A DNA stretch of 64,000 nucleotides from Nostoc sp. UHCC 0302 (GTDB taxonomy: Bacteria > Cyanobacteriota > Cyanobacteriia > Cyanobacteriales > Nostocaceae), in the NCBI RefSeq assembly GCF_038096175.1, contig NZ_CP151099.1, forward strand, positions 1,428,501 through 1,492,500. Reading direction: 5' to 3'. The translations under genes were made by a program, and so were the position numbers. The notes beneath the pieces were generated by a model that saw only the letters and a list, made by a program, of their open reading frames with translations, was not told where the DNA came from and did not search any database. Below are positions 18,940-27,143 of this stretch, piece after piece. Position 1 is the first letter of the stretch. Each line of letters begins with the position of its first letter.

Positions 18940-18980
18940 CTTAAAAAGGGGAAAATTCAGGTTTAATTCCCCTTTTTAAG
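18940..18980. terminator. Bidirectional terminator hairpin
   Basis: Perfect 14-bp arms, CTTAAAAAGGGGAA and TTCCCCTTTTTAAG, with a 13-nt loop, lie between two convergent genes (Gfo/Idh and the phosphate-binding protein). The A-rich side and T-rich side would give a U-rich 3' arm on both strands, as expected for a shared terminator. Confidence 0.7.
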
Positions 18981-19025
18981 GTGTTGGATTTCGTCCTTTT
19001 TTCTCTATTCTTAAACCCCCATAAG

Positions 19026-20027
19026 TTAAATAAAGTCTAAGATTGGTTTCCCTGGTTTTGCTTTATTAAACTTACTGCCCGTTTGACCAGATACAGATTT
19101 TGCTTTTACCTTCACATAAGCTTGGTCAGGTAGCGGCACATAACCAACTTCATCAACCCATTTCCAAGAATTATCTATATAAAAACTCACAAAATCCCTT
19201 ACTAAGGGTTTAGTATCTAATGACTTCTTACTAACGTAAATGAACAGAGGACGAGACAAAGGTGTATAAACGTTTCTCACGATATTATCTAGAGGAACAG
19301 GCTTCTCACAAGTACCGTTTGGACTTTTAACTCCAACTAAATTCAGCTTATTTTGGTTCTGCATATAGTAAGATATCCCAACGTATCCCAGAGCAGTTAC
19401 ATCACCAGCGATTCCTTGGACAAGAACATTTTGATTTTGGCTAGGAGTGTAATCAGTGCGGCTATTTTTAGCTTTTTTAGTGACAGCTTGTGTGAAATAA
19501 TCAAATGTCCCAGTATCCGAAGCTGGAGCATAAAGTTTTAAACGCTGGTTAGGGAAACTTGGATTAACTTGGTTCCAGTTAGTTACTTTGTTGGTTGATT
19601 TACTATTCCAAATCTTATTAAGTTCTTCGATACTTAGACATTTGGCAAAATTATTTTTAGCATTGACAATAACTGCAATCCCATCTAAAGCGACAGGTAG
19701 CTCTACAAACTCAATGTTCTTCTTCTGACAGTTTGCAATTTCTTCATCTCTGAACGGACGCGAGGCATTAACGACATCAAGGCTACCAGCACAAAACTTA
19801 CTAACACCCCCGCCAGTACCGCTGGAAGCAACACTAACCTGAGCAGTAGGTTTAAGTTTTTGATATTCTTCAGCAACAGCTTGAGCAATTGGAAAACCTA
19901 CAGCTGCACCATCAACACTTACCTCGTTTTTCATCTCCTGCGCCCTGTCACAGGAAGTTATTCCCAAGGTACAAATTATTAGAGAGGTAAGTAAACTGTG
20001 ATGCTTCAATTGATTGTAAATGTTCAT
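19026..20027 (-). CDS. sphX: Phosphate-binding lipoprotein (SphX/PstS type)
   Basis: 333 residues. A lipoprotein signal peptide ends in the lipobox GITSC, with Cys26 as the likely anchor. The mature protein shows PstS-like features: VDGAAVGFPIAQAVAEEY, ASSGTGGGVSKFCAGSLDV (the phosphate-contacting SGTGGG loop) and a second SDTGTFDYF motif. It binds phosphate in the periplasm for the Pst ABC transporter. No pstCAB genes follow, so it would act with a transporter encoded elsewhere, as SphX does in cyanobacteria. It lies 90 bp downstream of the sulfate-binding gene on the same strand and may be co-transcribed. Confidence 0.88.
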   Translation of the reverse strand: MNIYNQLKHHSLLTSLIICTLGITSCDRAQEMKNEVSVDGAAVGFPIAQAVAEEYQKLKPTAQVSVASSGTGGGVSKFCAGSLDVVNASRPFRDEEIANCQKKNIEFVELPVALDGIAVIVNAKNNFAKCLSIEELNKIWNSKSTNKVTNWNQVNPSFPNQRLKLYAPASDTGTFDYFTQAVTKKAKNSRTDYTPSQNQNVLVQGIAGDVTALGYVGISYYMQNQNKLNLVGVKSPNGTCEKPVPLDNIVRNVYTPLSRPLFIYVSKKSLDTKPLVRDFVSFYIDNSWKWVDEVGYVPLPDQAYVKVKAKSVSGQTGSKFNKAKPGKPILDFI

Positions 20028-20117
20028 AATCTAAAGATAGTAAAAAAGTGGCTTGATGTAAAATTTGCCAGCAAATGGCTATCTTGAGTTAAGCCATTAC
20101 TGTGAAATAGAAACTGT

Positions 20118-21287
20118 TCATGCTTTGCTAGCAGACTGAATTTTGTCAAAAATGCCCCCATTCACAAAAAACTTCTTCTGAATAGCATCCCATCCTCCCA
20201 AATCTTCAACTGTAAACAGGGTTTGGAGTTGAGGATATTTTGATGCCACTTCTGCTGCTATGAAGGGTTGCACGGGACGGAATCCGAAATTAGCAAACTC
20301 TCGTTGGGCTTCTGGTGTATAAAGAAAATCGACAAACGCTTCAGCAATTTTTCTAGTACCGTGTTTAGCAACGTTTTTGTCAACAACGGTGACAGGGTTA
20401 TCAATAGAAATGTTAGTGTCTGGTACTGAATAAGGGAGTTTTGGGCCATTTTGTTCAGCCAAAATTACCTCGTTCTCATAGGTTATTAAAACATCTCCCT
20501 GACCTTTCTGGAAAAATAGCTCAGTAGCCGCACGCGCACTTTCTGGTAGCACAGGAGCATTTTTATAGACTTTGGTGGTAAAGTCGATCGCTTGAGCTTC
20601 TTCACCGCCTTTTTGGCTGATAGAACCCCACAGACTTAAAAAATTCCAAATCGCACCGCCAGATGTTTTTGGGTTAGGTGTAACGATATTTAACCCATCT
20701 TTGGTTAAATCTGTCCAAGTCTTGATGCCTTTAGGATTACCAGCACGGGTAACAAGAACAACTACTGATCTGCTGACAATCCCACCCTTGGGAGCTTCTT
20801 TTTCCCATTTTGGTTGAATCAACCCTGCTTGCTGAATTCTATAGGTATCAAGGGCAAGTGACAGGTGTACTACATCTGCTTCTTGCGAACCATCAATTAC
20901 AGCACCAGCTTGGACACCAGAAGCTCCATAGCTCTGCTCGAAAGTAATATTTTGATTATGTTCTTGCTTCCACTTTTCTACAAATTTCGGAATAATGCGA
21001 TCATAAGCTGCTTTCGTAACTGAGTAGGAAACAAGCTTTAACTTGACATCACGCTGGGAATTTGCACTGGTATCAGCATTGCTAAAAGAACAAGCAGCAA
21101 GTACCATGCTCAAGCCAACTCCGACCAAAAACAGACACAGGAAGTTGTAGAGAGAATGTTTTTTCCACAAACTTTCTATTGCTCGTTGGCAGCAGTGCTT
21201 AATAATAGATATAGCTTGCACAACATAGCTTTGAATTTGCCCAACCAGTAAAGTCACTGATTTTGTCGTATTCTGCCACTTCCGCAT
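20118..21287 (-). CDS. sbpA: Sulfate-binding lipoprotein of the SbpA family
   Basis: About 389 residues from the ATG at 21287 (GGAGA ribosome binding site upstream). The conserved body begins VKLKLVSYSVTKAAYDRIIP and includes FEQSYGASGVQAGAVIDG, NPKTSGGAIWNFLSLWG and FLYTPEAQREFANFGFRPVQ, all typical of periplasmic sulfate/thiosulfate-binding proteins. The lipobox VLAAC puts the anchor at Cys66. A basic N-terminal region of about 45 residues before the hydrophobic core is unusually long. No cysTWA genes are adjacent. The phosphate-binding gene follows 90 bp downstream. Confidence 0.88.
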   Translation of the reverse strand: MRKWQNTTKSVTLLVGQIQSYVVQAISIIKHCCQRAIESLWKKHSLYNFLCLFLVGVGLSMVLAACSFSNADTSANSQRDVKLKLVSYSVTKAAYDRIIPKFVEKWKQEHNQNITFEQSYGASGVQAGAVIDGSQEADVVHLSLALDTYRIQQAGLIQPKWEKEAPKGGIVSRSVVVLVTRAGNPKGIKTWTDLTKDGLNIVTPNPKTSGGAIWNFLSLWGSISQKGGEEAQAIDFTTKVYKNAPVLPESARAATELFFQKGQGDVLITYENEVILAEQNGPKLPYSVPDTNISIDNPVTVVDKNVAKHGTRKIAEAFVDFLYTPEAQREFANFGFRPVQPFIAAEVASKYPQLQTLFTVEDLGGWDAIQKKFFVNGGIFDKIQSASKA

Positions 21288-21500
21288 CAATATTCTCCAA
21301 ATAATATCCGGTATCTTAATCGAGTTACCGTGAATTATGAGTATTATAAGGCGGATAATGAGTATATAGGTTTGTTATTTCGCCTCTAAAATTTTGGATG
21401 GTTTACATAACTGCTGATAGACACAAACCTTTATGAAGAGCCATAAATTAACGTGAGTTCGATAGCTCTATGATGTCTGCTTAATTAGCCCAATAAAAGA

Positions 21501-21588
21501 CCTCTAAGAGATTTTACTACGCAAAACCGTCCCTCTCCGACTCGGAGAGAGACAGACTTGAACTTTAGTTCAAGGCAGGGAGAGGTTT
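21501..21588. repeat. Dispersed repeat, inverted copy of 58112-58199
   Basis: Read on the minus strand this segment (AACCTCTCCCTGCCTTGAAC...) matches the plus-strand sequence at 58112-58199 over about 88 bp, with scattered differences. TAACGTGAGTTC lies close to both copies. It is non-coding. Confidence 0.6.
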
Positions 21589-21776
21589 GTCGAATTCAGG
21601 TTAAATTAGGAAATTACGAAACTAATGAAATCTAAAGCGATCGCCTAATCGTTATAGATTTTAAGAAATAGAAATGTTTCTTAGGATGAAGGATAATATT
21701 TAGTGAGGCTTTGATAATTTTCCCTAAACTGATATCTTCCACCTAGGCTTGGCGATTAGAAATCGCGGCTATACAA

Positions 21777-21980
21777 ACGAAGTCCCTTCGGGTGACGCTC
21801 TCTGCGAGACGCTGCGCGTTAGCGGAGCTTTCGCTTTAGCGATACGCAAGCTCGCTCTAAGCGAAGCCATGCCGAAGGCTTTACGCTGACGCTAACGCCA
21901 GTCGCCTGCGGAGGGAAACCCTCCCGCAGCGCTGGTCTCACCGCCTGCGCGGACTGACGGAACATCAAGGGTTTGAAACC
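21777..21980. repeat. GC-rich patchwork of short Nostoc repeats
   Basis: A GC-rich island in AT-rich surroundings made of short units such as CTGCGAGACGCTGCGCG, GCTAAGCGAAGCC and GCGGAGGGAAACC. Similar units occur near 18780-18840, 32815-32830, 32975-33045 and 39510-39560. Open frames across it are accidental. It is non-coding and expands the 936-bp spacer between sbpA and the next gene. Confidence 0.6.
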
Positions 21981-22097
21981 CACCAGGTGGGTTTTGCCTG
22001 TGTAGCCGCGACTTCCAGTCGCCTGGTGCAAGATATAAGTAAACCTTACATTTAGAGGATGTTTAAAAAGTATTGTTATTAACATCTAAGCTTCGGA

Positions 22098-22148
22098 AAG
22101 CTCTCCCCCAAGCTTTCCTTATAGGTAAAGAGACTTTGGGGAGAGCTT
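22098..22148 (-). terminator. Terminator-like hairpin
   Basis: AAGCTCTCCCCCAA pairs with TTGGGGAGAGCTT (one bulged C), about 80 bp downstream of the stop of the minus-strand gene at 22227. It has a GC-rich stem but no long T-run. Confidence 0.5.
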
Positions 22149-22226
22149 CTTACAGCATTACTAATTCAGTCAGGGTTTGACCTATTTTGGCGCAGCATTG
22201 GACTGCGGCGTACATTCTTTTATGGA

Positions 22227-22664
22227 TCAGACTTTGGTATATTTATCGATTACTTTAGCTAAGTCTGGCACTGCTTCCTCTACGTGTTTCTTGGCTGAGC
22301 CGCGGAGTTTTTGATAAGTTCCTCGCACAATCGCCCGCGATACGTCCTTAAGCCTTGCGTCAGTAACGCTAAGTAGCGCGTCCGCTGTTTCAGAACGACT
22401 CGCAGCAAGATGACCAACTGGGTCGCCCTTCTGCTCACCCTCGCTCCAAATAGGATCAAGTGCTGTGAAGCACTGCGGCAGAATCTGCTCGACAACGTAG
22501 GGGATATATCCTGGCTTGACCCCTTTAAGAGCGGCGAAGGCAGTTTTCAGAGCGACGCCGCTTATGCCTGACTTTGAAGCAAGTTGTGCTTCTATCAAGC
22601 TACAGCAGTCATTTACGACCATAGTCTTTTTGTTTGAGTTCAAAAGTCCGTCGCGAAGTCCCAT
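22227..22664 (-). CDS. DUF6918-like conserved protein
   Basis: About 145 residues from the ATG at 22664, which has AAAAGG about 8 nt upstream; an in-frame TTG 21 nt earlier is less likely because that leader contains the ribosome binding site. The sequence MGLRDGLLN, ASKSGISGVALKTAFAALKG, VKPGYIPYVVEQILPQCFTA and LDPIW follows a soluble all-helical family also found in actinobacteria, which I recall as DUF6918. No motif gives an activity. There is no signal peptide. The gene stands alone between a repeat island and the GNGNW-repeat gene. Confidence 0.75.
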   Translation of the reverse strand: MGLRDGLLNSNKKTMVVNDCCSLIEAQLASKSGISGVALKTAFAALKGVKPGYIPYVVEQILPQCFTALDPIWSEGEQKGDPVGHLAASRSETADALLSVTDARLKDVSRAIVRGTYQKLRGSAKKHVEEAVPDLAKVIDKYTKV

Positions 22665-22850
22665 TTCAATCCTTTTTATTGTCAAATTAGTTTATTTCTA
22701 TTCAACTAATTTTCGTCGCGAATGGAATCTTTAGCTCGTTATACAACTTAAAGATTTCACAAAGATATGTTACAAATACAGTTAAGTACTTGACTTTTTT
22801 TGAAAATTGCAGTCCAGCTTTTTGTAAAACGTCTATTTTAGCAACCAGAA

Positions 22851-24143
22851 TTATGTATATTTTTTGAACTTTCTCAATAGCAAACAAAAAAGTCCCGTTA
22901 CTACCAACAACGTTGAGGAGTCTGGTTCAGGAACAGACTGAGGATTGGGTACAGATGGGTAAGCGATCGCATTCCCCGAAATTGCCTTAAGTGATCCCAA
23001 AAACTGCTGAACATCAGTAGATATATCACCATCGTTAACACCAACGCCTTTAGAAAAAATAAGTCGATTAAGCGTTTGGATATCTGATGCTCCCAAGTTT
23101 CCTGTTAATCCTACGAAATCCTTACCTACTCTACCTATAAGGGAGTTAATTAGTACCTCAACATCTCCCTTAATCCCTGGTGGAATAGTTTTGTCACCAA
23201 GACCAATAACTGTGTTGTCACCATTTTCTAACCAGTTGCCATTACCAACCACTGTATTACCGCTGGTGAATACCCAGTTGCCATTACCAATTATTGTATT
23301 GTTAGTACCGAAGTCCCAGTTACCGTTTCCAATGGTTGCATTGTCAGTACCGAAGCCCCAGTTGCCGTTTCCAACAGTTGCGTTATCACCGCCAAAGTTC
23401 CAATTACCATTACCAAGGGTTTTGTTGTTACTTCCCTCATCCCAATACCAGTTACCATTACCAAGGGTTGTGTTGTCACTACCGAAGTGCCAATTGCCAT
23501 TACCTATGGTTGCGTTGTTATTCTTATAGTTCCAGTTGCCATTACCAATGGTTGCACTATCATTACCAAAGTCTGAGTTGAAGTTGCCAATAGTTCCGTT
23601 GTTACTGCCAGAATTCCTATTGCCATTACCAATTGGTGCGTTGCTTTCATTAAAAGGCGGGTTACCAGCAGCATTGGATGTATTACTGTTAAAGGGTAAA
23701 TTGCCGCCAAGAACTTCTTTTAAAGGGTCGAAAGGCGATTGTTGAAGTGGATTGTCGCCACCTGCAAATGGATTAGTTCCGCTACCTGTAAACGGGTTAC
23801 TAGCACTGTTAGGAATAGAACTGCCACCACCTACAAATGGATTGCTACCACCTTTAGTAAACGGGTTGTTAGTACCATTAAAGTAATCGTCACCGAGAAC
23901 CGACTTTAAGCGGTTGAAGATTATTTTCTCAAGTTTACTACTACCATTTCCTGCAAACGGGTTAAAACCACCACCTGGGAGAGGATTGCCATTGCTACCT
24001 AAAGATGTCTGATCACGCTCAATTAATTTTAGGTACGTTGATGGCGATCGCTGAGGCAGACTGCTATTGCCGCCAGTCAAGGCATTACCAGTAGTAGATG
24101 TGTTGCCACTATCATTAACGGAGTTTACAGCAGACGCTACCAT
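22851..24143 (-). CDS. GNGNW 14-residue-repeat PEP-CTERM protein
   Basis: 430 residues, no recognised family. Gly/Asn/Pro-rich N-terminal part (1-165) with repeated NPF(A/T/V)GG motifs. Eleven repeats at about 171-326 start (I/L/V)GNGNW at 171, 185, 199, 213, 227, 243, 257, 271, 285, 299 and 313: period 14 residues (42 bp), with one 16-residue unit. A globular region precedes a PEP-CTERM tail (VPEPDSSTLLVVTGLFC, then RKFKK), a signal for exosortase-dependent surface sorting. No N-terminal signal peptide is visible although the ATG has a clear AGGAG. The 14-residue period recalls YadA-like beta-rolls (inference). Upstream DNA shares elements with scyA. Confidence 0.8.
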   Translation of the reverse strand: MVASAVNSVNDSGNTSTTGNALTGGNSSLPQRSPSTYLKLIERDQTSLGSNGNPLPGGGFNPFAGNGSSKLEKIIFNRLKSVLGDDYFNGTNNPFTKGGSNPFVGGGSSIPNSASNPFTGSGTNPFAGGDNPLQQSPFDPLKEVLGGNLPFNSNTSNAAGNPPFNESNAPIGNGNRNSGSNNGTIGNFNSDFGNDSATIGNGNWNYKNNNATIGNGNWHFGSDNTTLGNGNWYWDEGSNNKTLGNGNWNFGGDNATVGNGNWGFGTDNATIGNGNWDFGTNNTIIGNGNWVFTSGNTVVGNGNWLENGDNTVIGLGDKTIPPGIKGDVEVLINSLIGRVGKDFVGLTGNLGASDIQTLNRLIFSKGVGVNDGDISTDVQQFLGSLKAISGNAIAYPSVPNPQSVPEPDSSTLLVVTGLFCLLLRKFKKYT

Positions 24144-24252
24144 CAGTAATAATCTCCTATTTTTAATTCAGGTTTGGAATTTCAAAACTCGACACATTAC
24201 AGTGAGATTAAAAATTAATTAAATCAAATTAAGGTGTATTTTCTAATATTAT

Positions 24253-24447
24253 TTTTTCGTTTTTTCTCTAAAAAACTAATTTTACTAAGTCAGATAATTT
24301 AAATTTTGTCTTAGCAACTTAAAAGTTGTTAATTTTATGATTTATACAATACTTACTAAGTGTTGTTATCTATACTTTACTAAAAAATTTACCTGAATAA
24401 TATCTTAATTGCAATGACTAATCTTTTGATTGGCTTGTCAATTTTTT
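24253..24447 (-). promoter_or_regulatory. scyA-like upstream elements of the GNGNW-repeat gene
   Basis: A 38-bp word at 24410-24447 (TGCAATGACTAATCTTTTGA...) matches copy 1 of the scyA upstream repeat (52656-52693) at 32 of 38 positions without a gap and in the same orientation relative to the gene. Closer in are TTTTTCGTTTTT (24253-24264), also present at 52939-52950, and AACTAATTTT (24274-24283), part of a word shared with scyA and the next repeat gene. This suggests shared control; the binding protein is unknown. Confidence 0.55.
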
Positions 24448-24505
24448 AGTTACTTTGGGCAATTATCCCAAAGCAGAGATTAATGAGATTATTTTGAGTC
24501 TATTG

Positions 24506-24587
24506 GGGACTTCCAGTAGGGGTGCAAGGCCTTGCGCCTCTACAAATGTACAAATAATTTTGTAATAATTTATTTTTTGGAAGTCCC
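24506..24587. mobile_element. 82-bp MITE-like element
   Basis: Bounded by perfect 10-bp terminal inverted repeats GGGACTTCCA / TGGAAGTCCC, with a small internal palindrome (GCAAGGCCTTGC). The right end matches that of the 6550-6796 element. It has no coding capacity and lies in the 757-bp spacer 24144-24900, upstream of the shared regulatory word. Confidence 0.6.
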
Positions 24588-24900
24588 TTGAGAGGAGAAT
24601 AGTTTTATTGACATCATGCGATCGCCCTGCTGCTTGTCCTAAGCATTTATTAAAGCAGTATTGTCTTGTAAAAAATTTTACATTTTACTAAATAAAATAG
24701 TAAATATAAATACTTGCCCCATTCAAGAGTCAGTATATTAACAATGAAGGTTTTGATTTTTAAGTGATAGTGTAGTTCAAAAAACAACAGAGTAATTATT
24801 TGGCGATAGCTGAAATTATTCAAATTAAAACGCAGATTAATATAGATAGTTCATCTATATTAATCTGCGGATTTTGCTGTAATTCTAATGAGTGTTGCTA

Positions 24901-25503
24901 CTAAGCGAATGGGTTACCGCTGCCACCTGTTGGGAATGGGCTACCGCTACCACCAATAGGGAATGGACTACCGTTGCCACCTGTTGGGAATGGGATACTG
25001 CCGCCATCAGTCGGGAATGGGCTACCGCCACCTGTAGATGGACTACCGCTGCCACCTGTAGGGAATGGGATACTGCCGCCATCAGTCGGGAATGGGCTAC
25101 CACCACCTGTAGGTGGATTACCGCTGCCACCTGTAGGGAATGGACTACCACTGCCACCTGTAGGGAATGGACTACCACTGCCACCTGTAGGGAATGGACT
25201 ACCACCGCCACCAGTTAAAGGGTCGCCGCCTTTGGTGGGATCTACACCGCCAGCGAAGATATTCCAGAAGTTTTCACCAGCGAAAGGATTGCCATCATAA
25301 GGTAAGTTATCTGGACTACTTCCAGTTGGAAATGGATTTTTACCACCTCCATCACCAAAAGCTTTGCCAAAAGCTGCTAGTATTTCATCTTGGTCTGCAT
25401 TTGGAATCTCAAAGACAGGGCCAAAGGGTGAGTTTTTAAGCTGGTTAATTAACTCTTCGTTAGAAGGGGCGTTACTACTACCACTATTATTTGTATCTGC
25501 CAT
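24901..25503 (-). CDS. GSPFPTGG-repeat Gly/Pro-rich protein
   Basis: 200 residues. The N-terminal about 55 residues look foldable (SNEELINQLKNSPFGPVFEI, then DEILAAFGKAFGDG). From about 95 to the C-terminus the protein is a tandem of GSPFPTGGSG and variants (GSIPFPTGG, NPPTGGG), ending NPFA. There is no Cys, signal peptide or membrane segment. NPFxG motifs are shared with the 430-residue GNGNW-repeat protein downstream, so the two may act together. The ribosome binding site AGGAGG lies about 10 nt upstream of the ATG. It is just beyond aroG on the same strand, and its upstream DNA shares exact words with scyA. A structural role in the sheath is inference. Confidence 0.7.
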   Translation of the reverse strand: MADTNNSGSSNAPSNEELINQLKNSPFGPVFEIPNADQDEILAAFGKAFGDGGGKNPFPTGSSPDNLPYDGNPFAGENFWNIFAGGVDPTKGGDPLTGGGGSPFPTGGSGSPFPTGGSGSPFPTGGSGNPPTGGGSPFPTDGGSIPFPTGGSGSPSTGGGSPFPTDGGSIPFPTGGNGSPFPIGGSGSPFPTGGSGNPFA

Positions 25504-25741
25504 CAGAACTTGTCCTCCTATTTGTACGGTTAAAAACTTTGTTAGTGTTACAACATCAAGTAGCTACGAATTAACCGAGCTTATAACTTACTGTTGTACT
25601 CTTCTATTGCTGGAGCTAGCTATTAGCCTATGGAACTTAGGGAGTTCACTATTGATTGATTTATCTAAATATTGGATAAGTAAAGTTACGCTTCAACTTC
25701 TACTAACCTCATATATAGTAAACAAGATTTACTAATATTGA

Positions 25742-25800
25742 AATGAACAATATTTAGATTTATTGTCGATAATTTAGCTAACTGTTTTTAACTAATTTTG
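25742..25800 (-). promoter_or_regulatory. scyA-like words upstream of the GSPFPTGG gene
   Basis: AATGAACAATATTTAGAT (25742-25759) and TTTTTAACTAATTTTG (25785-25800) both occur exactly, in the same order and orientation, upstream of scyA (52909-52926 and 52971-52986). A further TAGTAAAC lies 27-28 bp before TGAACAAT in both. The spacing between the two long words differs by about 19 bp. They lie about 240-300 bp from the start codon here. The rest of 25504-25986 shows nothing else. Confidence 0.55.
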
Positions 25801-25986
25801 ATAGACAAAACGAGAGATTAAAGAGTTAAAAACAAGCTCTAAATCCCTGGTGTTATTGTTTATTAGCACATGATATCTGTAAAATATTCAAGCGCTAATT
25901 CTTGCTCAATGCCGAGTTGCATTAAATAGGAAACGTAGGGCAGGTAATAGGAAGAAGCGATGAAAATATCTGCCCTATTTATATAA

Positions 25987-27051
25987 CTAAACAGCAGTTG
26001 CCAATGCAGGTATAGACCAGCGTCCAACTACTTTGCCTATAATTGACATTTCTTGAGCCAAGCGGTCAAATTTATCAGGGGTCAGGGACTGAGGCCCATC
26101 AGATAAAGCCTTAGCTGGATTCGGGTGAACCTCGATCATTAAGGAGTCTGTACCAGCTGCGATCGCAGCCATTGCCATAGGTGCAACATACTCAGACTTA
26201 CCAGTACCATGACTAGGATCAATCATGATTGGTAGATGTGTGAGCGATCGCAATACTGGAATCACCGACAAATCTAAGGTGTTGCGAGCATATTTGGCAT
26301 CAAAAGTTCTAATTCCCCGCTCACAGAAAATCACATTTGGATTTCCCGATGCCAGGATATATTCAGCAGCCATCAACCACTCGTCAATAGTGGCGGACAT
26401 TCCCCGCTTTAGTAACACAGGTTTATCTTGAGCGCCTACCTTTTTGAGCAAAGCGAAATTCTGCATATTCCTAGCACCGACTTGGATAATGTCAGCCACT
26501 CTTCCCACTGCTGCTAGGTCAGCAGTATCCATAATTTCTGTGATGATCCCCAAACCTGTAGCTTCACGCGCTGCTGCTAACAAATCTAAAGCACTCTCAC
26601 CATGTCCTTGAAACGCATAAGGTGAGGTGCGAGGTTTGTAAGCTCCTCCACGCAGGAACTTTGCTCCTGCGGCTTTCACGCGCTTGGCAGTTTCCACAAT
26701 CATCTCTTCATTTTCAACGGAACAAGGGCCAGCTACCACCACTATAGGATGATGCTCTCCGAAGTAAACGCGACCGTTAGGCGTGGGTACAACAACCTCG
26801 CTAGCTTCCCCATGTCGGAATTCTCGGCTAACCCGTTTGAAAGGTTTTTCTACTCGCAATACTTGCTCAATCCAAGGGCTGAACTCCTGGACTTGCATCC
26901 GATCAATGGCAGTAGTATCGCCAATTAACCCTAAGATAACTTTATGTTCACCGACACTTTTTTCTACTGTGACTCCCCAAGTGTCTTTCAAACCTTCGCT
27001 GATCCGATTAATTTCGTCAGTAGGTGTACCAGTTTTAAGTACTACAATCAT
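25987..27051 (-). CDS. aroG: DAHP synthase (type I-beta)
   Basis: 354 residues. It condenses PEP and erythrose 4-phosphate to DAHP, the first shikimate-pathway step. An N-terminal ferredoxin-like regulatory domain (about 1-70) precedes the KDO8P-synthase-like barrel: VVAGPCSVEN, FLRGGAYKPRTSPYAFQGHG, KRGMSATIDEWL, FCERGIRTFD and MIDPSHGTG. It is the last gene of the scytonemin cluster, 92 bp after trpD, and provides dedicated aromatic precursors; a housekeeping copy presumably lies elsewhere. AAGGAAA precedes the ATG. The added domain usually carries feedback control. Confidence 0.93.
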   Translation of the reverse strand: MIVVLKTGTPTDEINRISEGLKDTWGVTVEKSVGEHKVILGLIGDTTAIDRMQVQEFSPWIEQVLRVEKPFKRVSREFRHGEASEVVVPTPNGRVYFGEHHPIVVVAGPCSVENEEMIVETAKRVKAAGAKFLRGGAYKPRTSPYAFQGHGESALDLLAAAREATGLGIITEIMDTADLAAVGRVADIIQVGARNMQNFALLKKVGAQDKPVLLKRGMSATIDEWLMAAEYILASGNPNVIFCERGIRTFDAKYARNTLDLSVIPVLRSLTHLPIMIDPSHGTGKSEYVAPMAMAAIAAGTDSLMIEVHPNPAKALSDGPQSLTPDKFDRLAQEMSIIGKVVGRWSIPALATAV

Positions 27052-27143
27052 CTTCGTTTTCCTTTTGTATACTGGCTGGGTGTAATTAAGTAGAGGCGCA
27101 CAGATGTGCGTTCCTACCGTGTGTTGTTAATAGAAGTTGGCTA

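Noticed and set aside
21819-22085. 88-codon frame on the minus strand
   Set aside because: Lies within the GC-rich short-repeat island; the composition reflects the repeats.
23191-23745. Plus- and minus-strand frames inside the GNGNW-repeat gene
   Set aside because: Shadows of the 42-bp repeat with no ribosome binding site.
24892-25300. Long frames on both strands over the GSPFPTGG gene (WEW- and LPPVGNG-type repeats)
   Set aside because: Shadows of the repeat DNA; only the 24901-25503 minus frame has AGGAGG and a non-repeat N-terminus.
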